From: Limnohabitans sp.
GTDB lineage: Bacteria; Planctomycetota; Phycisphaerae; Phycisphaerales; SM1A02
DNA length: 6,106 bases
Assembly: GCA_030054275.1 (NCBI GenBank)
Contig: JASGCF010000208.1
Span: 1-6,106, forward strand
Direction of reading: 5' to 3'
Positions 5,779 to 6,106 of the stretch are shown piece after piece. The notes below the pieces were generated by a model. The model ran no database searches. It saw only the letters and a list, made by a program, of their open reading frames with translations, and was not told the origin of the DNA. How positions within the stretch are numbered: the first letter of the stretch is position 1; every line of letters begins with the position of its first letter. Position numbers and translations under genes: made by a program.

Positions 5779-6106
5779 ATGCGCGGTTCTGTCGTTACCG
5801 GTGTGTTGTCCGCAGGTTTGTTCGCCGGAAGCGCGCTCGCGCAGGACGCGGTCCAGTGGCGCGTCGAGGACGGCGGGAATGGGCATTGGTATCAGGTCGA
5901 GGTCGCCAGTGGCGACTTCTGGCAGAAGCAGGCGACAGCAACAATTCGTGGCGGGCACCTTGCAACAGTGCAATCCGGCAGTGAAAACTCGTTCATCGCC
6001 ACACTTGTCGCGGCGCTCGCGTGGCCAAATGAGGCATGCTCAGCTTACCTCGGGGGATATCAAGACCGTAACTCGGCGGACTTCTCTGAACCTGCTGGCG
6101 GATGGC
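5779..6106 (+). CDS. Secreted C-type-lectin-like domain protein, 5' part (cut by window end)
   Basis: Probable exported carbohydrate- or surface-binding protein; 109 residues are visible and the frame is still open at the last base. Residues 1-21 form a signal peptide: Arg at position 2, a hydrophobic core (VVTGVLSAGLFAGS) and an ALA cleavage site before QD. The mature start VQWRVEDGGNGHWYQV (25-40), then WQKQATATIRGGHLATVQS (48-66), SENSFI (68-73) and AYLGGYQD (89-96) follow the order of a C-type lectin fold: first strand, helix 1 with its GGHLAT end, helix 2, then the WIGL-type strand, here YLGG. The calcium-binding EPN/WND loops and the closing cysteine would lie beyond the window, so sugar binding cannot be judged. 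A C-terminal sorting signal such as PEP-CTERM is possible but unseen. The start at 5779 is chosen for the GAGGAG site and signal peptide, although the frame is open further upstream. Confidence 0.82.
   Translation, partial: MRGSVVTGVLSAGLFAGSALAQDAVQWRVEDGGNGHWYQVEVASGDFWQKQATATIRGGHLATVQSGSENSFIATLVAALAWPNEACSAYLGGYQDRNSADFSEPAGGW

Overview
The window is GC-rich (roughly 60-65 % by eye), densely coded and entirely plus-strand. Its content suggests a planctomycete-type bacterium, possibly of the Phycisphaerae. The basis is a Gld-type ABC exporter module followed by a DUF4340 protein, then a secreted C-type-lectin-like protein whose mature start (VQWRVEDGGNGHWY) I associate with that group. 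This placement is inference from family resemblance, not a search result.

Layout: (1) positions 2-619 are the 3' part of an ABC-2 permease gene whose start lies outside the window. (2) A 117-base gap holds an 8-bp hairpin and the ribosome binding site of the next gene. (3) Positions 737-5359 form a compact four-gene unit: a GldA-like ATPase, a GldF-like permease, a GldG-like auxiliary membrane protein and a DUF4340 membrane-anchored protein. Genes 1/2 and genes 3/4 overlap by ATGA (stop and start share bases), and genes 2/3 are 38 bases apart, so this looks like one translationally coupled operon. (4) Positions 5360-5778 have no recognisable gene, but one frame stays open throughout and runs in frame into the next gene. 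A strong GC hairpin lies near its end. (5) Positions 5779-6106 are the 5' part of a secreted C-type-lectin-domain gene cut by the window end.

How the genes may work together: the ATPase and the GldF-like permease would form the energised core of an exporter. The GldG-like protein, with two terminal membrane anchors, a large soluble domain and a coiled coil, and the DUF4340 protein, with one N-terminal anchor, would act as extracytoplasmic or membrane accessory parts. In Bacteroidota GldA/F/G are required for gliding in some species. Here no other gliding gene is seen, so the substrate and role are unknown. The truncated permease upstream belongs to a different ABC-2 subfamily and probably to a separate two-component exporter. 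The lectin-like protein probably begins a new transcription unit, though the uninterrupted frame before it leaves its true N-terminus open.

No RNA gene, mobile element, CRISPR array or tandem repeat was recognised. Nothing here is clearly a new system. The most useful leads are the DUF4340/GldG exporter module of unknown substrate and the long open frame fused to the lectin gene.
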